Below are positions 1-8,772 of a stretch of DNA of 64,000 nt, piece after piece. The notes beneath the pieces were generated by a model that ran no database searches, was not told the DNA's origin, and saw only the letters and a list, made by a program, of their open reading frames with translations. Every line of letters starts with the position of its first letter. The first letter of the stretch is position 1. The translations under genes and the position numbers were made by a program. Source of the DNA: DAITQM01 sp039794245 (GTDB taxonomy: Bacteria > Pseudomonadota > Gammaproteobacteria > Xanthomonadales > Wenzhouxiangellaceae); contig JBDIVS010000011.1 in NCBI GenBank assembly GCA_039794245.1, forward strand, positions 1-64,000. The letters are read 5' to 3'.

Positions 1-300
1 GCGAGGGGCAGGAAGCCCCGAGTCTATCCTCTCGGGCGCGCCAGATTTCTTCGAAGTCGATCATCTCCCGCCACTCCTGCATATCCGAATTCGGATTCGA
101 ACCTCTGACCAAACAATCACGGTTCGAATAATCCGGCAGGATGCCGGATTGACGCCCGAAGGGCGCCCGCAGGGCGAGGGGCAGGAAGCCCCGAGTCTAT
201 CCTCTCGGGCGCGCCAGATTTCTTCGAAGTCGATCATCTCCCGCCACTCCTGCATATCCGAATTCGGATTCGAACCTCTGACCAAACAATCACGGTTCGA
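1..300. repeat. Direct repeat, two identical 127-bp copies at 173-bp period
   Basis: Positions 1-127 and 174-300 are identical by eye, giving a period of 173 bases. The left edge of the first copy is cut by the window, so the array may extend further. Each copy holds the palindrome ATCCGAATTCGGAT (83-96 and 256-269) and a tRNA T-loop-like string GGATTCGAACC (93-103, 266-276). No full tRNA cloverleaf can be drawn around that string. Each copy is followed by a hairpin with the same architecture but different stem sequence (130-150 and 296-330). The reading frames crossing it repeat themselves and look spurious. It may be an intergenic REP-like or recombination-derived element. Confidence 0.85.
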
Positions 301-330
301 CAAACGCGGCAGGATTGCCGCGTTGTCGAA
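296..330. repeat. Long imperfect hairpin after repeat copy 2
   Basis: An inner 9-bp stem AACGCGGCA / TGCCGCGTT (303-311 with 316-324, loop GGAT) is extended by an outer 6-bp stem TTCGAC / GTCGAA (296-301 with 325-330) with a single bulged A. The first repeat copy is followed by an analogous hairpin, AATCCGGCA-GGA-TGCCGGATT (130-150). Neither has a T-run, so they are not good intrinsic terminators. Confidence 0.7.
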
Positions 331-464
331 AAACGAACCACCGTTCCGTCCGGGGCAAACCGCACGATCGGATCGGTACGACCGCCGGCGGATGCTCCGC
401 ACTTGTGCAGAGCATCCGTGGTACGGGGGATGGGCGCTGGCCGGGAAGCCCGGGATGGATCGAT

Positions 465-959
465 TCAGACCTTCCCCAGGGCCGCAGCCGGGACCAGTTC
501 CTCTTTCATCTCCGCGGCCCGCTGTTGCTGGCGCTCGTCGAGCAGGGCCTTGACTTCCGGGATCAATTCGCGGCTGAAACCATGCCCGTTAGCGGCGGCG
601 ATTTCGAGCCAGGCAAGCGCGCTGACCAGATCGCGCTTCGTGCCGACGCCCTGGATCGACATCACCGCCAGATTGTAGGCGGCGGCGCCATGACCCTGGC
701 GGGCGGCTTTCCGGAACCAGTAGCGGGCTTTGCGATCGCTTTGCGCCAGGTCGTAGCGGGCCGACGGCCGGAGATATTCGTAACCCAGCGCCAGTTGCGC
801 TTCAGCGTCGCCGATCTCGGCCTGGTGGCGCAATTGGGCGACATCGGTGAAATAAATCACGGTCTCGGCCGGGGCGCGGCCGAGCGTCGTTCCGGCCAGG
901 GCTGGAAGCGCAGGAATGACCAGCGACAACACAAGACCGATCTGTTTGATGGGGGACAT
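465..959 (-). CDS. Secreted Sel1-repeat protein
   Basis: The product is 164 residues with a signal peptide (hydrophobic residues 5-22, likely cleavage after LPALA). Two Sel1/TPR-like helical repeats follow, at about residues 50-90 (GDAEAQLALGYEYL ... YWFRKAARQGH) and 91-127 (AAYNLAVMSIQGVG ... AWLEIAAANGH). Sel1 repeats form alpha-solenoid surfaces that mediate protein-protein contacts, here in the periplasm. The last 35 residues are charged and probably helical. The start is supported by AGAGGAG about 8 bases upstream and by a sigma70-like promoter further up. It is a single-gene unit on the minus strand. The specific partner is unknown. Confidence 0.8.
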   Translation of the reverse strand: MSPIKQIGLVLSLVIPALPALAGTTLGRAPAETVIYFTDVAQLRHQAEIGDAEAQLALGYEYLRPSARYDLAQSDRKARYWFRKAARQGHGAAAYNLAVMSIQGVGTKRDLVSALAWLEIAAANGHGFSRELIPEVKALLDERQQQRAAEMKEELVPAAALGKV

Positions 960-1000
960 GTCGATGCTCCTCTGGTGATGTAGGACAGCCTACGAAGTAA

Positions 1001-1029
1001 TTCATACTATAAACTTCGGCGGTTGTCAA
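1001..1029 (-). promoter_or_regulatory. Sigma70-like promoter for the Sel1-repeat gene
   Basis: On the minus strand a perfect -35 TTGACA (1024-1029) is followed after 17 bases by TATGAA (1001-1006), about 40 bases upstream of the Sel1 gene start. The spacing and -35 match are ideal; the -10 matches TATAAT at four of six positions. Confidence 0.55.
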
Positions 1030-1104
1030 CCCCCCGCATAACCCCGCATCCCAGCGGGCCGTTTTTCAGGCGCCGCATCTCATAAGCTTCCGAAACTGGC
1101 GATT

Positions 1105-1153
1105 CCGAAATCGGGACAGTCACCGAACCGAAAGAACCGAAATCGGGACAGTC
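1105..1153. repeat. Pair of 17-bp direct repeats in a 358-bp intergenic region
   Basis: CCGAAATCGGGACAGTC occurs at 1105-1121 and again at 1137-1153, a 32-base period. The rest of the 960-1317 gap shows only the promoter noted for the Sel1 gene and no convincing gene. The string resembles repeats seen in many proteobacterial intergenic regions, but I cannot name the family. Confidence 0.6.
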
Positions 1154-1317
1154 GTCGAATCGAGTAGATCTGTGATGAGGTTTGATACACCAATCTTTGG
1201 TTTATCGAACCGAGCAGAAGGACTATTTTTGCCTCGCGCCGGCTCGATTTACGCGACACATCGTCCTGGCACACGCTTTGCATCGGCCATACCGGCAATC
1301 ACTGCCGGAGAGGAGCA

Positions 1318-1602
1318 ATGAATCAGGATCAAGCCCAGCCGCCGGCCGCCGGCGCGGTCACCAGAGGGTCTGACGGGGCGGCTAGCCTGGCGTGGGCACT
1401 GGCCTTTGCCAGATTGGCTGAAATCGAGGAAGCCGGGCGTTGGATCGAATGCCAGCGGCGGGCGCTGATCCGCGATCTGAACCGCCGGCGGGGCGGACAG
1501 GCGCCGGCGACCACGCTGGCGGCACAGCTTCAGCGCTACCATACCCTGGCCGCCGATTATCGGCGCCGCGCCGCGGCACTGCGCCGCGGATTGCCGGGGT
1601 GA
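1318..1602 (+). CDS. Small hypothetical Arg/Ala-rich protein
   Basis: A 94-residue protein, preceded by a strong ribosome binding site (GGAGAGGAG, 4-5 bases before the ATG). Residues 1-22 are low complexity. Residues 23-60 and 65-90 look like two amphipathic helices rich in Ala, Arg and Leu, with no signal peptide or membrane segment. I do not recognise a family. It lies convergent to the MATE gene. The ribosome binding site and codon use consistent with its neighbours make it likely real, but no function can be proposed. Confidence 0.55.
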   Translation: MNQDQAQPPAAGAVTRGSDGAASLAWALAFARLAEIEEAGRWIECQRRALIRDLNRRRGGQAPATTLAAQLQRYHTLAADYRRRAAALRRGLPG

Positions 1603-1624
1603 TTCCGATCCAGGCCGTCTCGTT

Positions 1625-3028
1625 TTACATCGCGGGACGTTCGTGGCTGGCGATCATCCGCCCGGCACTGCGGTAAAAGCGGGTCGCCAGCAGCAGCGCC
1701 GCAGTACTCAGGCCGGTGATCATGCCAACCCACATGCCCGAGGCACCCCAGCCGAATTTGAAGGTCAGGACCACGCCTGAGCTCATGCCGACGAGCCAGT
1801 AGGCGATGACGGTGTAGAACATCGGCACCCGGGTGTCCTTGAGGCCGCGTAGGGCACCGGCGGCGGCGACCTGGACACCATCCGACCACTGGAAAACCGC
1901 CGCCAGGCCAAGCAGGGTCACGGCCAGCGGGGCAACAGTGGGATCGGCGGTATAGATCGCAACGATGAGCCCCGGGAGGCCGAGCATCAGGCTCGCCGGC
2001 AACGTCTGGATCAACAGCGCCAGAGCCATGCCCAGCAAGCCCTGAAAACGCGCGGCACTGGGTTCGCCTCGTCCAAGTGCATTGCCGACGCGGACGGTGA
2101 TCGCCCCGGCCAGGCCGAGTGGCACCATGAAAGTCAGGGCCGCGACATTGATTGCAATCTGATGCGCTGCGATCGGAATGGCGCCCAACCGGCCGATCAG
2201 CAATGCCGCGGCGACAAACAAACTGCCTTCGACAAAGACCATGACGCCGACCGGCAATCCGGTGGCGAGCAACGAGCCGAGTCGCCGGCGGTCCGGGCCC
2301 TCGAAATGCAGAAACGGGTAATACGGCCGATAGACGCGCTGTGTCGCAACCCACACCACCCAGACCAGGAACTGGATCCAGAACACCGCGGCGGTCGCCC
2401 AGCCGATGCCGACGACGCCCAGTGCCGGGACGCCAAACCCGCCGTACATGAACCAAAAATTGAGTGGGACATTGAGCGCCACACCGAGAAAGCCGAAATA
2501 CATCGTCGGCCGCGTATGGCCGATGCCCTCGCTGAAAAAACGCAGCGCCAACAGTCCGGCGATCGCCGGTGCCCCGTAGGCCATGGCCGCCAGGTAAGCG
2601 GCGCCGAGGGCCGCCACTTCCGGGGCGACTTCAATCACGGCGAAAATCGGCCGGGCCAGATGGGCGACCGACCAGAGCACGGCCGCGAATAACAAGGCAA
2701 GCCACAGCGCCTGGCGTAACATGCCCCCAGCCTGGCGCCGCAGCCCAGCGCCGTCGAGCTGCGCAATGACCGCCGGCAGGGCCAGCAGGACGCCGAGCAC
2801 AAACAAAAAAACCGCCGACCACAGGGCCCCACCCAGGGCCACTGCGCCCAAGGCCAGCACACCGAGCCGGCCGGCCATCACCGTATCGACAAAATTCATC
2901 GCCAGTCCGGCGAGGTTGCCGAGCATGATCGGCAAGGCGAGTTTCAGGGTGCGTTTGGCCTCATGGAACAGCACGACGGGACGCGGCGGGCCGGCCGGCA
3001 ACAAGGGGTCGGATAGAATGCTCGGCAT
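1625..3028 (-). CDS. MATE-family multidrug/Na+ antiporter (NorM-like)
   Basis: About 467 residues with twelve predicted membrane segments, matching the usual NorM/MATE length. The N-terminal part has the typical LALPIMLGNLAG and FVDTVMAGRLG strings of helix 1, and the duplicated second half begins around residue 235. MATE proteins expel cationic drugs and metabolites across the inner membrane using Na+ or H+ gradients. I chose the ATG at 3028; an upstream in-frame start at 3058 would add ten residues before the conserved region. The gene is divergent from the DUF3667 gene, with about 80 bases between starts. Substrate cannot be inferred. Confidence 0.9.
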   Translation of the reverse strand: MPSILSDPLLPAGPPRPVVLFHEAKRTLKLALPIMLGNLAGLAMNFVDTVMAGRLGVLALGAVALGGALWSAVFLFVLGVLLALPAVIAQLDGAGLRRQAGGMLRQALWLALLFAAVLWSVAHLARPIFAVIEVAPEVAALGAAYLAAMAYGAPAIAGLLALRFFSEGIGHTRPTMYFGFLGVALNVPLNFWFMYGGFGVPALGVVGIGWATAAVFWIQFLVWVVWVATQRVYRPYYPFLHFEGPDRRRLGSLLATGLPVGVMVFVEGSLFVAAALLIGRLGAIPIAAHQIAINVAALTFMVPLGLAGAITVRVGNALGRGEPSAARFQGLLGMALALLIQTLPASLMLGLPGLIVAIYTADPTVAPLAVTLLGLAAVFQWSDGVQVAAAGALRGLKDTRVPMFYTVIAYWLVGMSSGVVLTFKFGWGASGMWVGMITGLSTAALLLATRFYRSAGRMIASHERPAM

Positions 3029-3110
3029 GGTCGTGGCCCGGCGCTCGAAGCCAGCCACTGTCGCACAGTCGGCAATTTACGGCAAGTCCGGCGGTCTGAA
3101 AGGAGGGGCG

Positions 3111-4082
3111 ATGACGAGCGACGATATGGCGGCTGTGACACCGCCGCCACAGGCTTCCGGCGCCGGCCGGCCGCTCTGCGCCAACTGTGGTGCACCGCTG
3201 GGCGGCCCTTACTGCGCCCGCTGCGGGCAAGCCACGCGGCACTTCATCCAGTTTTTCCCCGCCGTGGTACGCGAGATCACCGAGGACACGCTCGGCGTCG
3301 ACAGCCGCTTCTGGCGCACGATCATAGCGTTGCTGTTTCGCCCCGGCCGGCTGACGCTCGATTATTTCGCCGGCCGCCGCGTGCATTACAGCCCGCCTTT
3401 CAGGCTATATCTGTTGACCAGCATCGTCACTTTTCTGCTGATCACGCCCGCTCTCGACCGGGCGATCGACGGCGACCTTGATGACTTACCGGAGACGGCG
3501 GAAAGCATGCAAAACAGCCCGCCAAAGACCGGCGACGAGGCGCTGATGTTCAACGGTACACCGTGGGATGCGGCGGAAAATCCGCTGACCATCCCAGGGC
3601 TGCCGGCCTTTCTGAACCGCCGCCTCAACGCCGAAATCGGCGAGTTCAACGCCCGCCTGCCGGAAATCAAGCGCCGCCCGAAGATCCTGGTCGATGCGAT
3701 TTTAGGTGTGATGCCGCAGATTTTGTTTGTGCTGTTGCCGCTGTTCGCGCTGATTTTGAAAGTCTGCTACCTGTTCAGCCGGCGGCTGTACATGGAACAC
3801 CTGATTTTCGCCGTCCACAACCACGCCTTCGTCTTTGTGGTGATCAACCTGACGGTGATCGCCGGCTGGCTGGACGGAACCTGGGCAGCGGGGTGGAGCC
3901 AAGCGGCGAACACCGCGCTTTGGAGCTGGCTGTTTGTCTATCTGCTGCTGGGGCTAAAACGGGTCTATCACCAGGGATGGATCCTGACGACGCTGAAATT
4001 CGGCGTCATCGGGACGAGCTACAGCGTGCTGCTTGCCCTGGCCGTCGTCGCCGCGACGCTGGTCGGGGCGGTGATGGTATAG
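3111..4082 (+). CDS. DUF3667 membrane protein with N-terminal zinc ribbon
   Basis: The product is 323 residues, starting at an ATG preceded by AAAGGAGG. Residues 20-40 hold a CxxC...CxxC zinc ribbon (CANCG and CARCG). The following FRPGRLTLDYFAGRR and YSPPFRLYL strings are the hallmark of DUF3667. Four to five membrane helices follow, near residues 105-125 and 205-320. The family is of unknown function and is common in Proteobacteria and Bacteroidetes. Its 3' end overlaps the end of the convergent DUF3016 gene by 64 bases. Confidence 0.85.
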   Translation: MTSDDMAAVTPPPQASGAGRPLCANCGAPLGGPYCARCGQATRHFIQFFPAVVREITEDTLGVDSRFWRTIIALLFRPGRLTLDYFAGRRVHYSPPFRLYLLTSIVTFLLITPALDRAIDGDLDDLPETAESMQNSPPKTGDEALMFNGTPWDAAENPLTIPGLPAFLNRRLNAEIGEFNARLPEIKRRPKILVDAILGVMPQILFVLLPLFALILKVCYLFSRRLYMEHLIFAVHNHAFVFVVINLTVIAGWLDGTWAAGWSQAANTALWSWLFVYLLLGLKRVYHQGWILTTLKFGVIGTSYSVLLALAVVAATLVGAVMV

Positions 4083-4690
4083 GCAACGCTCGACCGGCGG
4101 GCGATACCCCCGGCGGGGACTTCACGGACATCACACTGGCCGCCGAACCGGTCACGGAACCAGCGATCGAGCAGCGCTTTTTCGTAGGGCAGCGCCGAGG
4201 TGTCGTGCTGGCGGACGCGCGGTGCCAGGCTCAGAAACGAGTTCTCGACGAGCCGCTCCTCGCCGGCGGCGATCTCGTTGCCGGCCGCATCGACCAACCG
4301 GTAGTCGAAATGCAGATACGGCGGGTAGGGGTGCTCGATGATACGCTGGTAAGGGTTGCTGGTGCGCAGCGGTATCTTGCGGCCGGGTAGATGGGCGATG
4401 GTTTGCCCCGGCAGCAGACGGCCGGCGAGGTCGATATCGATGAACCGCAGATGCAGCGTCTGGCCTGCGGGCAGCCACTGGCCGGCCAGTCTTTCGAGAT
4501 GGGTTTCGAGATCGGCCATCATCGCTTCGCGGCCTTCACTGATGCCGCCGGTGCCTTTTTTGAAATCGGTGAATTTTTCCGGCTCGACGAAACTGACTTC
4601 GGCTTCACCGGCCAGCGCGGCGCCGAGCAGCGTGCTGCACGCCACGGCCGGGATCAGCAACCAGTGGGAAATCCGGAATGACTTCGGCAT
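4019..4690 (-). CDS. DUF3016 secreted protein
   Basis: From the ATG at 4690 (AGGAGGG upstream) the product is 223 residues with a signal peptide ending near ALAGEA. The conserved block FVEPEKFTDF, LRFIDIDLAGR, and the terminal YEKALLDRWFRDRF match DUF3016, a family of small exported gammaproteobacterial proteins of unknown role. A C-terminal tail of about 35 residues beyond the usual end runs antisense into the neighbouring gene, so a former stop may have been lost. It follows hemF by about 70 bases on the same strand and could be the last gene of that unit. Confidence 0.75.
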   Translation of the reverse strand: MPKSFRISHWLLIPAVACSTLLGAALAGEAEVSFVEPEKFTDFKKGTGGISEGREAMMADLETHLERLAGQWLPAGQTLHLRFIDIDLAGRLLPGQTIAHLPGRKIPLRTSNPYQRIIEHPYPPYLHFDYRLVDAAGNEIAAGEERLVENSFLSLAPRVRQHDTSALPYEKALLDRWFRDRFGGQCDVREVPAGGIARRSSVAYTITAPTSVAATTARASSTL

Positions 4691-4762
4691 GGCAGACCCT
4701 CCTTTGGGAACATACATCACTCTCAGACCGGCCGGGCCGGTCAAAGTTTGCATCCCCGGCGC

Positions 4763-5689
4763 CTACAACACCGTTTCGCTCAGCCAGTCACGCGGCCTGA
4801 GGCAGCGCAACAGCGCCGCCTCGCGGCTGTCCGGCGCCGGCTGGGCGTCGTAATTCCAGGCGGCGAGCGGCGGCAGCGACATCAGGATCGATTCGGTGCG
4901 GCCGCCCGATTGCAAGCCGAACAAGGTGCCCCGGTCGTAGAGCAGGTTGAACTCGGCATAGCGGCCGCGGCGCTGCAATTGAAAACGCCGTTCAGCCTCG
5001 TTCCACGGCAGGTCGATGCGCCGTTCGAGAAGCGGCAGATAGCCGGCCAGATAGCTTTCGCCGATGGCCCGGATAAATTCCAAACAGCGGGCAAAAGGCC
5101 AGTGGTTCAGATCGTCGAAAAACAACCCGCCGGCGCCACGTGTTTCGCCGCGGTGGGGCAGATAAAAATACTCGTCGCACCATTTTTTGTAACGCGGGTA
5201 AATGTCGTCGCCAAACGGCGCGCAGGCGGCGTGTGCCGTCCGGTGCCAATGCTGGATATCCTCGAGATAGGGATACCAGGGGGTGAGGTCGTAGCCGCCG
5301 CCGAACCACCAGAGCACGTCAGTGCTGTCGCCGCCGGCGATGAAAAACCGGAGGTTGGCATGACTGGTGGGGCAGTGCGGATTCAGCGGATGGATCACCA
5401 GCGACAGGCCGAGCGCCTCGAACGGCCGGCCGGCGATGGCCGGCCGCGCGGCGCTCGCCGCTGGCGGCAGCGCCGCGCCTTTGACGTGCGAATAGTTGAC
5501 GCCGGCTTTTTCGAGCACCCTGCCGTTTTCGAGAACGCGCGTCACACCCCCGCCGCCGGCCGGCCGGGTCCAGCGGTCGGTGCTGAAGGCAGCGCCGCCG
5601 TCGAGTGTTTCGAACGCGGCGCACAGGCGATCTTGCAGGTCGAGCAGGTATGCAGCGACCGGCGCCGGATCGGGAGGGTTCTTAGCCAT
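4763..5689 (-). CDS. hemF: Oxygen-dependent coproporphyrinogen III oxidase
   Basis: HemF oxidatively decarboxylates coproporphyrinogen III to protoporphyrinogen IX with O2 in haem synthesis. The 308-residue product carries family strings: GVNYSHVKG, LSLVIHPLNPHCPTSHAN, WWFGGGYDLTPWYPY, KKWCDEYFYLPHR, GGLFFDDL and EFNLLYDRGT. Length matches E. coli HemF (299). I chose the third of three clustered ATGs (5698, 5695, 5689) because GGA lies 8 bases before it. It follows tsaC with about 25 bases between, in the classical dprA-topA-tsaC-hemF order. It supplies haem, in demand here for the multihaem cytochromes encoded elsewhere in the window. Confidence 0.95.
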   Translation of the reverse strand: MAKNPPDPAPVAAYLLDLQDRLCAAFETLDGGAAFSTDRWTRPAGGGGVTRVLENGRVLEKAGVNYSHVKGAALPPAASAARPAIAGRPFEALGLSLVIHPLNPHCPTSHANLRFFIAGGDSTDVLWWFGGGYDLTPWYPYLEDIQHWHRTAHAACAPFGDDIYPRYKKWCDEYFYLPHRGETRGAGGLFFDDLNHWPFARCLEFIRAIGESYLAGYLPLLERRIDLPWNEAERRFQLQRRGRYAEFNLLYDRGTLFGLQSGGRTESILMSLPPLAAWNYDAQPAPDSREAALLRCLRPRDWLSETVL

Positions 5690-5714
5690 CGTCATCATCC
5701 GTTCTAAAACAACG

Positions 5715-6260
5715 TCAACGCAGGCGGCGGCCGGTGACCAGATCGCGGATTTCACTCGGCACCCGGCGTTCGCCGCACGGCAAATCGAGAATGAGGTCGA
5801 TGCCGCCTGCCGGGAACGCCGCCTCGACTGCCGCCGCATCCAGCGGCGCCGGGGCGCCGCGCGGATTGGCGCTGGTCGAAACCAGCGGCGCGCCGAACGC
5901 CGTACACAGCGCCAGGGTCGGCGGCCAGGCTGGGCGGCGCAGCGCCAGCGTCTTGTGATGGCCGGTCAGGAGCGGCGGCGCTGCGGCCGCAGCCGGGTGC
6001 AGCCAGGTGACCCCCGGCCGCCGGCGCTGCGCCCAATCGGGAGGCACGGGCAAGATCCACGGCGCGGCTAACGCCCAGTCGGCGACCAGTACGATCAGAC
6101 CGTATTCGGCCGGGCGCTGTTTGAGCTCGAGCAACCGGCGGATCGCCGCCTCGTTTCGGGCGTCGCAGCCCAGGCCGAACACGCCGCCGGTGGGATAGGC
6201 CAAAAGACCGCCGCGCCTTAGACACTCGGCGGCCGCTTCGACCTCGGTGGTCCTCGGCAT
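5715..6260 (-). CDS. tsaC: Threonylcarbamoyl-AMP synthase (TsaC/YrdC)
   Basis: TsaC makes L-threonylcarbamoyl-AMP from threonine, bicarbonate and ATP, the first step of the t6A modification at position 37 of ANN-decoding tRNAs. The protein is 181 residues, the short TsaC type without the Sua5 C-terminal domain. Recognisable strings are YPTGGVFGLGCDA, LLELKQRPAEYGLIVLV, LRRPAWPP and PLVSTSANPRG. It begins 9 bases after topA ends, so co-transcription is likely. Confidence 0.92.
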   Translation of the reverse strand: MPRTTEVEAAAECLRRGGLLAYPTGGVFGLGCDARNEAAIRRLLELKQRPAEYGLIVLVADWALAAPWILPVPPDWAQRRRPGVTWLHPAAAAAPPLLTGHHKTLALRRPAWPPTLALCTAFGAPLVSTSANPRGAPAPLDAAAVEAAFPAGGIDLILDLPCGERRVPSEIRDLVTGRRLR

Positions 6261-6269
6261 GACGCCGGT

Positions 6270-8732
6270 TCAGCGACCGCCGGCGGTGGTTTTTTTGGCG
6301 GCTTTCTTTTTGCCTTTCTTGCGGCCGGTGGTTTTTTTCCGGACCGCTTTTTTCCGGGCCGTTTTTTTCGCCGTTTTCTTTTTCCCGGCGGCACCGGCCG
6401 TAGCCGCACTCTTTGCCGCGCCGCTCCGGCCGCGGCGCGCGCCGCGCTCCGGCGCTGCGGCGAGCAGCGCCAGGCAGGTTTCCTCGTCGAGCGTCACAGG
6501 CTCGGTGTCCTTGGGCACCCGGGCGTTTTTTTTGCCGTCGGTGATGTACGGTCCGTAGCGCCCGTGGAGCACCCGGATCCCGCCGGCGAAGGTTTTGATC
6601 TCGCGCCGCGCCCGTTCTTCGTGGTGACGGGCGATCAGTTCCAGTGCCCGGGGCAGGTCGATCGTGTGTGGATCGTCTTCCTTCAGCGAGACGAATTGCT
6701 TGCCGTGGCGCAGGTACGGGCCGAAACGGCCGATGCTGGCGACCACTTCTTCGCCGTCGGGATGCACACCGAGCCGGCGCGGCAACTTGAACAGCTCGAG
6801 CGCCTCGTCGAGGGTGATGGTCTCGATACTCTGCCCGCTTCTCAAACTCGCGAAGCGCGGCTTTTCCTCGTCGCCGTCGCCGCCGCCGAGTTGCACGAAC
6901 GGCCCGTAACGGCCGAGCTTGGCGCTCACCGGCTTGCCGCTCGCCGGGTCGGTGCCGAGCTGGCGCGTCTGCCGGGCCTCGGCGCGGCTGACGGTTTCCT
7001 GCTTTTCGTTGACCCGGGCGATGAACGGCTCCCAGAATTCCTTCAGGACCGGCTGCCAGCGCAGTTCGCCGCGCGAGATCGCATCCAGTTCGTTTTCGAG
7101 CCGGGCGGTGAATTCGTAATCGACGTAGGGTTCGAAATGACCGCTCAGGAAGCGCGCCACGACCCGGCCGGTGTCAGTGGGTTTGAAACGGCGGTTGTCG
7201 AGGATCACGTATTCACGATCGAGCAGGGTCGAGATGATGCTGGCATAGGTCGATGGCCGGCCGATGCCGTATTCCTCGAGTGTCTTGATCAGCCGGGCCT
7301 CGCTGTAGCGCGGCGGCGGCTCGGTGAAATGCTGCTCAGCCCGGATCTCGTCGAGCCGGACCCGCTGGCCGGTGGCCAGCGGCGGCAGCCTGGTTTCCTT
7401 CTCTTCCTGGCCTTGCGGCGCGGCCTCTTCGTAAACCTGCAAGAATCCCGGGATGCGGGTCGTCGAGCCGGAAGCGCGGAAGGTGCTGTCCTCGGCAGCG
7501 GCGAATTCCACGGTGACGGTATCGATGGTGGCGTGGATCATCTGGCAGGCCACGGCGCGCTGCCAGATCAACTCGTAGAGCTTGCGCTGGTCGGAGGTCA
7601 GCCAGGCGGTGGCGCGCTCCGGGTCGAGCGCCGCATCGGTCGGCCGGATCGCCTCGTGAGCTTCCTGGGCGTTGCGCGATTTGGTGACGTAGTGGCGCGG
7701 CTTGTCGGGCAGGGCGTCTTCGCCGTAGCGTGCCGCGATCAGCCGGCGCAGGTCGCCGATTGCGTCATCGGCAAGATGTACCGAATCGGTACGCATATAG
7801 GTGATCAGGCCCTGTTTGCCGCCGTTGATTTCGACACCTTCATATAACTGCTGCGCCAAGCGCATCGTGCGCGAGGCCGAAAAGCGCAGTTTGCGCGCCG
7901 CGTCCTGTTGCAGCGTCGAGGTGATGAACGGCGGTGGCGGCTGGCGGCGGCGCTCGCGTTTTTGGACCGCCGAGACGGTCAGCCGGCCGCCGGCCGCGGC
8001 GTGCAAGCGGTCGCGCAGCCCCTGGGCGAGCGGCGCGCGGTCGAGATCGAATTGTTCGAGTTTGCGGCCACGGTGGGCAACCAGCTTGGCGCTGAAGGGC
8101 TGCACGCGGTCCTGCTCGCCGGGGGCGGCGAGGTCGGCTTCGATCGTCCAGTATTCGCGCGCCACGAAACGCTCGATTTCCTCCTCGCGTTCGACGATCA
8201 GGCGCAGCGCCGGGCTTTGCACCCGGCCGGCCGACAGGCCGGGCTGGACTTTTTTCCATAAAAGTGGCGACAGATTGAAGCCGACCAGATAATCGAGCGC
8301 CCGCCGGGCCTGTTGCGCATCGACCAGGGTCTGCGACACCCGGCGCGGATGTTCGACCGCCTCGCGGATGGCACGCGGTGTGATCTCGCTGAACACGACG
8401 CGGTGCAGGTCGCGGCCGTCGAGCACACCCCGCTCGCGCAGGATTTCGGCGACGTGCCAGGCGATCGCCTCGCCCTCGCGGTCGAGGTCGGTGGCGAGAT
8501 AAACCGCAGTGGCCTGGCGCGCCGCCTTGACGATTCGTTCGACGTGTTTGCGGTTGCGCTCGATCGTCTCGTAGCGCATCGCAAAGCCGGCGTCCGGATC
8601 GACCGCCCCCTCGCGCGGCACGAGGTCGCGCACGTGGCCGTAGGAGGCGAGCACCTGAAAGTCCGCGCCGAGGTATTTGTTGATCGTGGCCGCTTTGGCC
8701 GGCGATTCGACGATCAGCAGATTTTTTGCCAT
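6270..8732 (-). CDS. topA: DNA topoisomerase I (type IA)
   Basis: TopA relaxes negative supercoils through a 5'-phosphotyrosine intermediate. The 820-residue product has an N-terminal Toprim domain (residues 1-115; IVESPAKA and YLATDLDREGEAIAWH) and the catalytic tyrosine near residue 312 in LITYMRTDS. The C-terminal third holds topoisomerase C-terminal repeats (GRYGPFVQLGGG, GRFGPYLRHGKQF, GRYGPYITDGKKN) in place of the Cys4 zinc fingers of E. coli TopA. It ends in a Lys-rich tail of about 35 residues that likely binds DNA non-specifically. This domain layout is common in many bacteria outside the Enterobacteria. Confidence 0.96.
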   Translation of the reverse strand: MAKNLLIVESPAKAATINKYLGADFQVLASYGHVRDLVPREGAVDPDAGFAMRYETIERNRKHVERIVKAARQATAVYLATDLDREGEAIAWHVAEILRERGVLDGRDLHRVVFSEITPRAIREAVEHPRRVSQTLVDAQQARRALDYLVGFNLSPLLWKKVQPGLSAGRVQSPALRLIVEREEEIERFVAREYWTIEADLAAPGEQDRVQPFSAKLVAHRGRKLEQFDLDRAPLAQGLRDRLHAAAGGRLTVSAVQKRERRRQPPPPFITSTLQQDAARKLRFSASRTMRLAQQLYEGVEINGGKQGLITYMRTDSVHLADDAIGDLRRLIAARYGEDALPDKPRHYVTKSRNAQEAHEAIRPTDAALDPERATAWLTSDQRKLYELIWQRAVACQMIHATIDTVTVEFAAAEDSTFRASGSTTRIPGFLQVYEEAAPQGQEEKETRLPPLATGQRVRLDEIRAEQHFTEPPPRYSEARLIKTLEEYGIGRPSTYASIISTLLDREYVILDNRRFKPTDTGRVVARFLSGHFEPYVDYEFTARLENELDAISRGELRWQPVLKEFWEPFIARVNEKQETVSRAEARQTRQLGTDPASGKPVSAKLGRYGPFVQLGGGDGDEEKPRFASLRSGQSIETITLDEALELFKLPRRLGVHPDGEEVVASIGRFGPYLRHGKQFVSLKEDDPHTIDLPRALELIARHHEERARREIKTFAGGIRVLHGRYGPYITDGKKNARVPKDTEPVTLDEETCLALLAAAPERGARRGRSGAAKSAATAGAAGKKKTAKKTARKKAVRKKTTGRKKGKKKAAKKTTAGGR

Positions 8733-8772
8733 GCCGTAGTGTGTTCCTTGGTTGAAATGGCCCGCCCGGCGC

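Noticed and set aside
93..103. tRNA T-loop-like string GGATTCGAACC
   Set aside because: No acceptor, D or anticodon stems can be formed around it on either strand.
61..402. 113-residue minus-strand frame across the 173-bp repeat
   Set aside because: It reads the same repeat twice in different frames and has no ribosome binding site, so it is a by-product of the repeat.
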